DNA of 64,000 bases from Streptomyces sp. GTDB lineage: Bacteria; Actinomycetota; Actinomycetes; Streptomycetales; Streptomycetaceae. The notes beneath the pieces are model-generated. The model did not search any database. It saw nothing but the letters and a program-made list of their open reading frames with translations, and was not told the DNA's origin. The translations under genes were made by a program, and so were the position numbers. Shown here piece by piece: positions 8,328 to 16,081 of this stretch. How positions within the stretch are numbered: position 1 is the first letter of the stretch; the number at the start of each line of letters is the position of its first letter. The stretch is from NCBI RefSeq assembly GCF_019510245.1, contig NZ_JAEKKT010000122.1:47851-111850 (forward strand). The letters run 5' to 3'.

Positions 8328-10025
8328 GTGAAACCCATCTGTATCCCGATCATCGGCCGCGGCGGGAAGGGGAGGCTCTCCGCGCGGATTCTGGCCAACC
8401 AGATGGTCATCCTGGCGCTGACCGGGCTGATCGGTTTCGTGCTGTTCGCCTTCGCGCAGCGGGGCGAGATCGACCGCGCCTACGAGCAGCGGGCGCTGGA
8501 CATCGCGCAGACCACGGCGGCCGATCCGCAGATCCGGCAGGCCATGCAGGACGGGGGCGGCCGTGACGTGGTGCAGACCGTGGCCGAAAGGATCCGAAAG
8601 GCGTCGGGCGCGTCGTACGTGGTCGTGCTCGACCTGCGCGGCTTCCGCCACTCCCACCCCGACCCGGCGCTGATCGGCGAACCGACGGGTGATCAGATCG
8701 TGGTGCTGGACGGCAGGACCCACGTGGGCACCGACCAGGGTGCGACCGGGCGTTCCGCCAACGGCAAGGCTCCGCTGTACGGGCCCGCCGGCAAGCTGGT
8801 CGGCGAGGTGTCCGCGGGCATTCCCGAGCACTACGTGCTGGGCGAGCTGTGGCGCGAGCTGCCGACCTTCGGCCTGTACAGCGCCATCGCCGTCGCGCTC
8901 GGCTCGGCGGCCGCGTTCCTGCTGGCCAGGCGGCTCAAGCGAACGACGTTCGGGCTGGAACTGGAGGAGATCGCCGGGTTGCTGCAGGACCGCGAGGCGA
9001 TGCTGCACGGCATCCGTGAGGGAGTCGTCGCCTTCGACCCCGACGGCAGGATCACGGTGGTCAACGATGAGGCCCGCGACCTGCTCGGCCTGGGCACCGC
9101 CCTGGGGTGCACGCTGGAGGAGGTGCTGCCGGACGGGCGGCTGCGCCGCGCCCTGGACGGCACCCTGTCGGGCAGCGACATCAGCGTGCTCACCCACGAC
9201 CACTGCCTGGTGGTCAACCGGATGCCGGTGGCCCTGCACGGCCGGGAACTGGGCGCGGTGGTCACCGTGCGCGACCGTACCGAGCTCATCGGGCTGCTGC
9301 GCGAACTGGACTCGGTGCGCGGGTTGACCGACGCGTTGCGCGCCCAGCAGCACGAGTTCACCAACCGGATGCACACGGTGGCCGGGCTGCTGGACATCGG
9401 CGACCACGACGCCGCCTACGAGTTCGCCGTCGAGACGGCCGGCGCAGAGCAGGCGCTGACCGAGTCGGTGCGGGAACGGATCGGTAACCCGCTGCTCGTG
9501 GGGCTGATCGTCGCCAAGATCACGGTGGCCGCGGAGCGCGGGGTGCGGATCGTCCTCAGCGACGACTCCGCCCTGGGCGAGGACCCGCCGCATCTGCGCC
9601 GGCTGCTGACGATCGTCGGCAATCTGCTGGACAACGCGATCGACGCGTCGGCGACCGGACCGGCGCCTGCGGGCGGTGCCGAGGTGCGGCTGTCGCTGAT
9701 CGAGGCCGTCGACGTGGTACGGGTGGAGGTGGCCGACACCGGTCCGGGCATCCCGCCGGGCACCGCCGAGTCGATCTTCGAGGACGGCTGGTCGACTCGC
9801 CCGGACCGGGGCACCGCCCGGCGCGGCCTCGGACTCGCTCTCGTCCACAGGCTGGTGCAGCGGCACGACGGCACGATCACGGTCAGCGAGGGGCCGGGTG
9901 CGGTCTTCACCGTGACGTTGCCGGTGCCCGACACTGCCCTGGCCCCGCAAGGCGCCCTGTTCACGACGGCTCCGCCGGTGCCGGTCGGCGCGGGTGACGG
10001 CATCGCAGGAGGTGACCGCTGGTGA
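8328..10025 (+). CDS. Sensor histidine kinase, DcuS/CitA-like
   Basis: A 565-aa membrane kinase with segments at about 24-44 and 180-200 flanking an extracytoplasmic PAS-like sensor domain, a cytoplasmic PAS at about 220-320 (EGVVAFDPDGRITVVN), the SpoOB-type phospho-acceptor QHEFTNRMHTVAGLL (His 342) and a HATPase with N-box NLLDNAIDAS, DTGPGIP and RGLGLALVHRLV. This domain order is that of citrate/C4-dicarboxylate sensors. The start is GTG 8328. Its stop overlaps the regulator start as GTGA. It is divergent from the NitT/TauT importer, so it may sense that importer's substrate, although DcuS/CitA kinases usually govern carboxylate carriers. Confidence 0.92.
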   Translation: MKPICIPIIGRGGKGRLSARILANQMVILALTGLIGFVLFAFAQRGEIDRAYEQRALDIAQTTAADPQIRQAMQDGGGRDVVQTVAERIRKASGASYVVVLDLRGFRHSHPDPALIGEPTGDQIVVLDGRTHVGTDQGATGRSANGKAPLYGPAGKLVGEVSAGIPEHYVLGELWRELPTFGLYSAIAVALGSAAAFLLARRLKRTTFGLELEEIAGLLQDREAMLHGIREGVVAFDPDGRITVVNDEARDLLGLGTALGCTLEEVLPDGRLRRALDGTLSGSDISVLTHDHCLVVNRMPVALHGRELGAVVTVRDRTELIGLLRELDSVRGLTDALRAQQHEFTNRMHTVAGLLDIGDHDAAYEFAVETAGAEQALTESVRERIGNPLLVGLIVAKITVAAERGVRIVLSDDSALGEDPPHLRRLLTIVGNLLDNAIDASATGPAPAGGAEVRLSLIEAVDVVRVEVADTGPGIPPGTAESIFEDGWSTRPDRGTARRGLGLALVHRLVQRHDGTITVSEGPGAVFTVTLPVPDTALAPQGALFTTAPPVPVGAGDGIAGGDRW

Positions 10026-10711
10026 TCCGGATCCTGGTGGTGGACGACGACTTCCGGGTCAGCCGTGTCCACTGCGACTACGCGTCCCGCGTCAAGGGCT
10101 TCGAGGTGGTCGGCCAGGCGGCGACCGTGGCCGCGGCGCTGGACGCGGTACGCGATCTCCACCCGGACCTGCTGCTGCTCGACGTCTTCCTGCCGGACGG
10201 CAGCGGACTCGACGTACTGCGCCGGCTGAGCGGAGACGAGGGCGGCGACCGTCCCGACGCCATCATGATCACCGCAGACCGGGACATCACCTCGGTGCGG
10301 ATCGCGATGAAGCTCGGTGCCGTCGGCTACCTGGTCAAGCCCTTCGGCGCGCCTGATCTCGCCGAGCGGCTCACCGCCTACCGCGAACTCCAGCACCGCA
10401 TGGACGCCCTGGGTACGGTCCCGGAGACCGAACAGGCCGATGTGGACGCCCTGTTCAGTGCCGCCCGCCCGCCGGCCGTGCCCCGTGTCCCGGCCAAGGG
10501 CCACTCCGCGCCGACGCTCGCCCTGCTGCACCAGACCCTTCGCACCGCGCACGACGCCCTGTCGGCAGCGGAGACCGCCGAACGCACCGGGGTCTCCCGT
10601 GCCACGGCTCAGCGGTATCTCTCCTACCTGGTCAAGGAGGGCATGGTCCGGCTCGAACTGCGCTATGGAGCCACCGGACGTCCCGAGCACCGTTACCGCG
10701 TCGTGCATTGA
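10022..10711 (+). CDS. Response regulator, CitB/DcuR family
   Basis: A 229-aa regulator: receiver domain with acidic pocket VVDDD (8-10), phospho-acceptor Asp 54 in LLLDVFLPDG and Lys 106 in GYLVKPFG, followed by a linker and a C-terminal winged/helix-turn-helix in AAETAERTGVSRATAQRYLSYLVKEGMV. This matches the DcuR/CitB/DpiA architecture. Its GTG start overlaps the kinase stop. Candidate target: the divergent importer at 5199-8093. Confidence 0.92.
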   Translation: MIRILVVDDDFRVSRVHCDYASRVKGFEVVGQAATVAAALDAVRDLHPDLLLLDVFLPDGSGLDVLRRLSGDEGGDRPDAIMITADRDITSVRIAMKLGAVGYLVKPFGAPDLAERLTAYRELQHRMDALGTVPETEQADVDALFSAARPPAVPRVPAKGHSAPTLALLHQTLRTAHDALSAAETAERTGVSRATAQRYLSYLVKEGMVRLELRYGATGRPEHRYRVVH

Positions 10712-10715
10712 ACGG

Positions 10716-11010
10716 TCAGGGCAGGGTGGCGGGACTGAGCCCCGGGGTGTCGTGGGCGGCGCGGGGGTGGGACAGGGCGAGGTAGCCGACCAGCGCGGCG
10801 CACACCAGCGCGGCGAGGATCGCCGTGGTGCCGAAGCCGAGGCCGATACCGAGCGGCCTGTCCATGCCCAGCCAGTCGGCGAGTGAGGTGCCGAGGGGGC
10901 GGGTGAGGACGTAGGAGGCCCAGAACGCGGCGATGGCGTTGAGCCCGGCGAAGCGGTGCAGCAGCCACGGCACGAGGATCGCCGCGCCGAACAGCAGCGC
11001 GGAGTTCGTC
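10716..11010 (-). pseudogene. C-terminal remnant of a polytopic membrane protein
   Basis: On the minus strand the region encodes hydrophobic sequence typical of a membrane protein C-terminus (NSALLFGAAILVPWLL, FWASYVLTRPLGTSLADWLG, TTAILAALVCAALVGYLAL). The repeated FW..YVLTRPLG signature is one I associate with COG4705-type membrane proteins. Upstream of about 11010 the same frame turns into antisense of a kinase fragment and loses membrane character, so the 5' part is gone. It is convergent with the response regulator gene, with 4 bases between stops. Confidence 0.7.
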
Positions 11011-11555
11011 GCCCTCGCCGAGGCCGCAGCGGCCACGACGGCGGCCGATCCGGACGGCGCCCGCGACAGGATGCTCCAGGCCGCCTCGACCGGCCGGCAG
11101 TCCCTGACCGGCATGCGCCGCCTGCTCGGCGTCCTGCGGGCGGACGACGGAGCCGACCGGGCACCGCAGCCGGCCCTGGGCTCGCTCAAGACCCTGGTGG
11201 ACGAGACCCGCCGCACCGGCCTGGACGTCCGGCTGACCGAGACCGGCACTGAGCAGCAGCTGGACGCCGAAGTGCAGACCACGCTCTTCCGGATCGTGCA
11301 GGAGTCACTCACGAACGTCGTCAAGCATGCGCCGGAGGCGTCGACGGTCGACATCGTCCTGCACCGCGGTTCCTCCAGGGTCGCCTTCACCGTCAACGAC
11401 GACGGCGGCCCGGCCCCGGCACCCGCCCGCGCACCGGCAACGGCCTGACCGGGATGCGGGAGCGAGTCGCCCTGTTCGACGGCGACCTGACCGTGGGACC
11501 CACCACCACGGGCTGGACGGTCTGCGGCGAGCTGAAGCTGAGCGAGCCGCGATGA
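11005..11555 (+). pseudogene. NarL-type sensor kinase remnant (5'-truncated, frameshifted)
   Basis: From about 11005 the plus strand reads as the end of a HisKA_3 domain (ARDRMLQAASTGRQSLTGMRRLLGVLR) and a HATPase domain (LFRIVQESLTNVVKHAPEA, VNDDGG). That frame stops at 11446-11448. The expected last box continues in another frame as GNGLTGMRERVALFDGDLTVG and ends at 11553-11555, so there is a frameshift near 11425-11440. The sensor part and phospho-acceptor are missing. The break with the neighbouring membrane-protein remnant suggests one deletion that removed the 5' ends of two divergent genes. Confidence 0.8.
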
Positions 11556-11704
11556 CGAACGCGGAGATCGCCCGGTACCTCCGCCTCACGGAGGCCACCG
11601 TCAAGACCCACATCACGCGCATCCTGGCCAAGCTGCAACTCCGCGACCGGGTCCAAGTGGTGATCTTCGCCTATGAACACCAGCTGCGCCCGCACGGAGT
11701 CTGA
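11552..11704 (+). pseudogene. LuxR/NarL response regulator remnant (HTH only)
   Basis: Starting at an ATG that overlaps the kinase-remnant stop, 50 codons encode only a GerE-type helix-turn-helix: NAEIARYLRLTEATVKTHITRILAKLQLRDRVQVVIFAYE. The receiver domain is absent. The start context looks like a normal regulator start joined directly to the HTH part, as expected from a deletion between short matching sequences around TGACGA. It may still make a 50-aa HTH peptide. Confidence 0.75.
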
Positions 11705-11779
11705 CCGCTTGCGCCCGTGAGGCGGCGGTAAGAGTTGGACGCCTTCCCGGTGGGTGGTTTCACGCAAACCGCTTACCGA

Positions 11780-11793
11780 CTACAGCCTTGTAG
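11780..11793. promoter_or_regulatory. Palindrome CTACA-N4-TGTAG
   Basis: CTACAGCCTTGTAG is a perfect inverted repeat with a four-base centre, and a further CTGTAG half lies at 11806-11811. It resembles BlaI/MecI/CopY-type TACA-N-TGTA operators. It lies about 170 bp upstream of the membrane-protein start at 11964; no BlaI-type gene is nearby. Confidence 0.35.
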
Positions 11794-11963
11794 ACGTCAG
11801 GTGAACTGTAGATGATCGAAACGGGGCGTCTGTTCGTCCCTGCCCTGAACGGCGGAAGCGTGACCTTCACGTCGGGGCGGTCGGACGAACCTCCGGCTTG
11901 GCGCAACCTCGCCCGGACACATGCGGTTGCCGCCCCACGGAGGCGAGGCAGAGGAGGCAGTCC

Positions 11964-13715
11964 TTGGCAGGCACCCATCCCGGCGGAGTGGGCGGAGTGG
12001 GCGTCGAGACCCGTCGTCGTGCCGCACTGCCCCCGACCGGAGCCTCAGCCCTCGGGGTCCCGGACGGCGGGCCCCAGCAGTGGCACCGGGGTATGACGCT
12101 GGTGGCCACGATCAGCCTGTTCATCGGCACGCGCGCCGCCTGGACGACCGCGATGGCGACGCGTCCGCCGGTCGCCGCCGTCATCTCCGCCTGCTACGCC
12201 TCGATCCTCGTCTGCGCCGTCCTCGTCCTCCTCGTACGCAGCCGGCCGGCACTGATCAGGGTCGACGCGGCGGTACTGGTCACCGCCGTCGCGCTGGTGA
12301 TCTGCGGCTACCTGCTCGACCACACGGGCGCGGACGAAGCCGCGCTGACCTCCCAGGCCGCGAACCAGATCCTGCACGGCCGGCCGGTCTACGGCCAACC
12401 GTGGCCCTGGTTGTTCGACACGCACGGCGTCGGGATCACCAAGACGATGTCCGGCGGCGCCGACTACACGTACGGTTATCCGCCGCTGACGGCCCTGCTG
12501 GCGGCACCGGTGCACGCCGTCCTCCACTCGACGGCTGCCGCGACCCTGGTCCCCACCGTCGCGCTGCTGGCCTCCTCGGTCCTGCTGTGGTTCCTGCTGC
12601 CGGCGCCCTGGCGATCCGCCGGAACGGCCGTCTGCCTCGGCTTCGGCCTCCTGCCCCACTACGCCTACGCCGGCTACCCGGCCGTCACGGCCCTCGCCCT
12701 GCTCGTCCCCGTCGTGGTCCGCTGGTCCCGCACCGGCGAGGGCGGCTACCTCGGGGCAGGGGGCGTACTGCGGGCCGCCTGCCTGGGTGCCGCCTGCGCC
12801 GCCCAGCAACTCGCCTGGTTCCTCGTACCGTTCCTCCTGATCGGCCTGTACGCCGTCCGGCGCGGTGAACTCGGCCCCCGGCGCGCCCTGTCGGTCACCG
12901 CCCGCTACACGGCCACCGCCGCACTCACCTGGTCCGCGGCCGACGCGTACTTCGCCGTCCAGGACTTCTCCGGCTGGCTGCACGGCATCCTGCTGCCACT
13001 CGACCAGAAGGCGATCCTGCACGGCCAGGGCGTGATGGGCATCTCCTACTACTTCACCGACGGCAGCAGCCGCCTCGACTTCTACTCGTACGGCAGCCGG
13101 CTGCTCCTGCTCGGCCTGCTCGCGGCCACGCTGCTGTTCGTCCGGCGGCTCGGCCCGGCTCTCACCGTCCTGCCGTGGCTCGCGTTCTACCTCGCCACCC
13201 GCTCCCAGGACGGCTACTTCCTGATGATGACCCCGCTGTGGCTGGCGGCCGCCGCCACCGTCCCGGCCGCCGCGTTCGCCACCGCCTGGCAGCCACACCT
13301 GCCCCGCCTCACCGGCCGCCGCGCCAAGGCCGTCATCGCGGCCGGCCTGCTCGCCCCCGCCCTCGCATGCGTCGTGATCGCCGCCGCGAGCCCACCGCCG
13401 CTGCGCATGAGCCTCACGCCGCACTTCGCCGGGCACGGGCCGCGTGCCGGTGTCACCGCCATCGACGTCCGGGCCTTCAACACCACAGGAACGGCGCTCG
13501 AGCCCCACTTCGCGAGCCGAACCGGCCAGGGCGCCTCCAACTGGTGGACCATCGCCTCGGGCCCGGCCGTGCTGGCCCCGCACGCCTCCGCCGACTACCG
13601 GGTGAAGCCCGAGGGGGGATTCCGCGCGGTGCCCGGTGGCCACGGACCGGGAAGCTACCTCATCGCCGTCACCGGCACCCCGATGACGATCACCTCCGCC
13701 CGCATCCCCCAGTGA
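11964..13715 (+). CDS. Polytopic membrane protein, possibly glycosyltransferase-like
   Basis: A 583-aa protein with about 11-13 hydrophobic segments and a final soluble extracytoplasmic domain of about 100 residues. Motifs include DHTGADEAALTSQAANQILHGRPVYG and YTYGYPPLTALL in the first outer loop, a pattern seen in GT-C type membrane glycosyltransferases (acidic loop, then a YPP-type motif). The best start is TTG 11964, six bases after GAGGAGG (11951-11957); an ATG at 12093 would leave the first membrane segment without a leader but is possible. Function is not established; sugar transfer from a polyprenyl carrier is an inference from the topology only. Confidence 0.75.
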   Translation: MAGTHPGGVGGVGVETRRRAALPPTGASALGVPDGGPQQWHRGMTLVATISLFIGTRAAWTTAMATRPPVAAVISACYASILVCAVLVLLVRSRPALIRVDAAVLVTAVALVICGYLLDHTGADEAALTSQAANQILHGRPVYGQPWPWLFDTHGVGITKTMSGGADYTYGYPPLTALLAAPVHAVLHSTAAATLVPTVALLASSVLLWFLLPAPWRSAGTAVCLGFGLLPHYAYAGYPAVTALALLVPVVVRWSRTGEGGYLGAGGVLRAACLGAACAAQQLAWFLVPFLLIGLYAVRRGELGPRRALSVTARYTATAALTWSAADAYFAVQDFSGWLHGILLPLDQKAILHGQGVMGISYYFTDGSSRLDFYSYGSRLLLLGLLAATLLFVRRLGPALTVLPWLAFYLATRSQDGYFLMMTPLWLAAAATVPAAAFATAWQPHLPRLTGRRAKAVIAAGLLAPALACVVIAAASPPPLRMSLTPHFAGHGPRAGVTAIDVRAFNTTGTALEPHFASRTGQGASNWWTIASGPAVLAPHASADYRVKPEGGFRAVPGGHGPGSYLIAVTGTPMTITSARIPQ

Positions 13716-13840
13716 CTCGGAGCCAGTCCTTCCGCTTGGTGTGTGGGAGAAGTCCATGCCGTAGACCGTCCCGACCGGGGGCGGGGCGAACAGAATCGCC
13801 GCCCACGACGAGATCTTCTCGAAGTCGTCTACTGGGGGGC
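13716..13840 (-). pseudogene. Fragment of a second corA gene
   Basis: Read on the minus strand, this encodes KISSWAAILFAP..VGTVYGMDFSH, which matches KISSWAAILFAPTLVGTIYGMNFSH of the intact CorA at 16082-17266. A frame-shifted KRKDWL close to the stop matches the CorA end KRRDWL. The second membrane helix is deleted and the selectivity motif GMN reads GMD. It is therefore a decayed partial duplicate, or what is left of a second CorA gene, about 2.3 kb from the intact copy and in the same orientation. Confidence 0.8.
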
Positions 13841-14130
13841 GCTGACCTGTGACGATGCGGCCACCGGTGCCTCTGGCCCGCGCAGACGAGTCTTTCGGTG
13901 TCTTTCAGGACCGTCTGGCGTTACGCAGCCGATTCTCCCCACGCGCTCCCCAGACGCGCTCATACTCCCCAGATCCTCCCCAGCGAAGGCCCCGACGACG
14001 GCACGGCAGACGCGAGTCCGATGCCCGTCTGGTGACGTGCGGTCGGGCGTCAGAATGAAGATCAGGCGTTCGTGGTCCGCACTGGAAGTGCGACGCGGGG
14101 TACTTGGCGCTGCCAGTTGGCTGTTATCGC
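13841..14130. other. Non-coding stretch, no gene seen
   Basis: Between the corA fragment and the hairpin at 14131 I found no frame with protein-like composition or a usable start. The sequence is locally lower in G+C and contains runs such as CTCCCCA repeated three times (about 13940-13985). It is probably debris between decayed genes. Confidence 0.5.
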
Positions 14131-14179
14131 TGCGGGGTCGATGCGGCCCGGGGTGGAAGCGGGCTGCATCGACCCCGCG
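14131..14179. terminator. 20-bp perfect stem-loop
   Basis: TGCGGGGTCGATGC (14131-14144) pairs with GCATCGACCCCGCG (14166-14179), and the stem continues inward through GGCCCG/CGGGCT to a nine-base loop, about 20 pairs with two G-U. No T run follows. It is placed to stop transcription from both the membrane-protein gene and the minus-strand gene ending at 14213. Confidence 0.6.
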
Positions 14180-14212
14180 CAGGGTCTTGCTGCTACCTAC
14201 TGCGCTTGTCTC

Positions 14213-14797
14213 TCACCAGGGCTGTTCACCTGAGGAGAGAGAACCCACTGTGTACGTGTCGTAGATCTCCAGCAGGTCTTCGTCCTCGGGGATATCCGCT
14301 CTGGACTTTGTTTCTCGGCAGACCAGCGCGGTCAGTCGGATCAGGGCACGCAATCCAGGGAAAAGCGAGTCCTCTGTGAAGTGAGGTTCGATGCCCGCGG
14401 TCCGGAGACCAATCTCCAGCGGGTCACGAAAATCCGCCGAAGGATCTCCGAGGGCCACGTGAATATCGCTCCAGCCGTGAAACCTCTCCAGGAACTGCTC
14501 CACCGTGTCCTGAATGGCGCATCGCAGGAACTCTTCGTTCCCTTCGACGTGCTCGTCATCGATCACGCAGTACATGCCCAGAGTCGGGATCGGGCGGCAT
14601 GCGCGGACGACGTTCTGCCGCGCGACTGCGGGCAGGTCAAACCAGGACACGATTCCACGTTCGCCGGCCGGCGCGGCCATCGCCACTCGCTCAGCGGCGT
14701 CGGTCGTTTCACTGCCGAGGGCAAGGGTCGTCAACTGGTGTTGAGATGATTCCCAGTGGATGACACACAGGGGCGGGGTGGCGGTTACTTGACGCAC
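14213..14797 (-). CDS. Hypothetical protein, possible immunity partner of RHS gene
   Basis: A protein of up to 194 aa that I do not recognise. It is acidic, with a compact alpha/beta look (IVSWFDLPAVARQNVV, IPTLGMYCVIDDEHVEGNEEFL, EQFLERFHGWSDIHVALGDP). The codon use is less G/C-biased than its neighbours, which suggests transfer. The GTG at 14797 overlaps the RHS remnant stop; ATG 14683 is an alternative start. Small acidic genes directly downstream of RHS toxins often encode immunity proteins, and this is the only reason for the proposal. Confidence 0.6.
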   Translation of the reverse strand: MRQVTATPPLCVIHWESSQHQLTTLALGSETTDAAERVAMAAPAGERGIVSWFDLPAVARQNVVRACRPIPTLGMYCVIDDEHVEGNEEFLRCAIQDTVEQFLERFHGWSDIHVALGDPSADFRDPLEIGLRTAGIEPHFTEDSLFPGLRALIRLTALVCRETKSRADIPEDEDLLEIYDTYTVGSLSSGEQPW

Positions 14798-15949
14798 ATC
14801 TCATACTCGCCGTTGAGGTAGTGGGTGTCGTAGTTGTACACGGTGGAGGTGTTTTTCGTGTTGCCTCCGGCGATCATGAAAATCCCCGACTGCCAGGTAG
14901 CAGTAGCAGGTGCCGTGCGGCGCCCAGTTGGCGACGGCGCGGGCCTTGTACTTGTTCGTGCCGCTCACGTACCCGGTGTCCACCTGCTCCCATCCGTACC
15001 GGCGTGAACGGTAGAGGGCGATGTGGATCGAGTACCTGGGCACCTTGGCCTTGCATTTGAGATCCGCGTGCACGTTGACCGCATGGGGGTTGGTGTGCGA
15101 TTTGTGCGGGCGGTCCACGGTCGCGCCGCAGCCCCACCTGTTCGCTCCGTAACCCCCGCTGACGTCGGCACAGTCGGCGCTGTCTCCGTGACAGTATTCG
15201 TAGGCGTCGTATGACCCGCCGTACTCGGGGTCACCGGAAAGAGGAACCGACCGGTCGATGTGTCGTACAGGCGGGCGCCCATGAGTACGGAGCCGGTGAC
15301 GGTGTCGGCCGATCGTTCTTCGGCACCGAGCCAGCCGTACCGCACTGCCGTGGTGGACCCTTCGAGGTTGCCGTACTCGTCGTCTCCGTGCAGATCGGTG
15401 AGCTGGAGGATGGGGGTTGCCGGTCGCTGTCGTGAGGGCGACGAGGTTGCCGTCGGATCCCTGGACGGCGCGGGTGACAGTGCCGGCAGCGTCCTCGGCA
15501 GTCCAGTCGGGGCTGTCGCTGTCGTCGCCGTAGTGGTTGACCTTGGAGCCCGTCTGGGTCCAGGTGCCGTCGGTTCCTTGGGACTCGGTGGTCCAGGCTG
15601 CGAGACGGCCCGCTGCGTCCAGGGTCCATGTCTGGCGCTTGCCGGCCATGGTCTGGCGTCGGACCTGGTCGTTGGCGTAGTAGCCGATGGTGGTGCCGGA
15701 CGCCTGGGTGGTGGTGCGGCCGAAGGCGTCGTAGAGGGCTCCGGTGGTGGTGAGCCGGTCCGCGCTGTCGTACGTCGACGTCGTGGTGGTCGCGTCGGTG
15801 CTGGAGCAGGCGGCGCCGACGGCACCGGTGGCGTTGGCGAGGGCCGTGCGGTTGGTGTTCTTGTCGAAGGTGTAGTCCCGGCGGGTGCAGGATCCGTCCG
15901 AGGCGGTGTCGTCGGCGCGGGTACCCGGCAGAGCTGAGCGGCGGGTCAC
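14785..15949 (-). pseudogene. RHS-repeat protein, C-terminal remnant with frameshifts
   Basis: The frame starts within RHS repeats (DYTFDKNTNRTALA, YDSADRLTTTGALYDAFGRTTTQ, GYYANDQVRRQT, VNHYGDDSDSPDW). Near 15415 the RHS core jumps frame to ILQLTDLHGD..VRYGWLGAEERSADTVTGSVLMGARLYD, then near 15235 returns to GSYDAYEYCHGDSADCADVSGGYG. A third shift near 14895 is needed to reach the plausible end NTSTVYNYDTHYLNGEYEMCVK with stop at 14785-14787. The N-terminal thousand or more residues are missing. The C-terminal domain (SIHIALYRSRRYGWEQVDTGY) looks like small secreted Streptomyces beta-rich proteins rather than a toxin I know. Confidence 0.8.
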
Positions 15950-16081
15950 CCCTGGCCGGCATCACGAATTGAAGGTCAGTCCCATGAGGTGGGCGTCGAG
16001 GCGGCGCATTGCTGTCACTGTCTCACTTGGGGGAGGTGCGAGAGTGAACGGCGCAAGCTCCGCGTGGGTGAGCGCTCGACC

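Noticed and set aside
14785..15949. Programmed frameshifting in the RHS gene
   Set aside because: Three separate shifts in both directions, a missing N-terminus and no slippery-site pattern fit decay better.
15950..16081. A 15-codon minus-strand frame (start near 16012) as a leader peptide
   Set aside because: It has no clear ribosome site or Cys/Arg signature and lies at the broken end of the RHS remnant.
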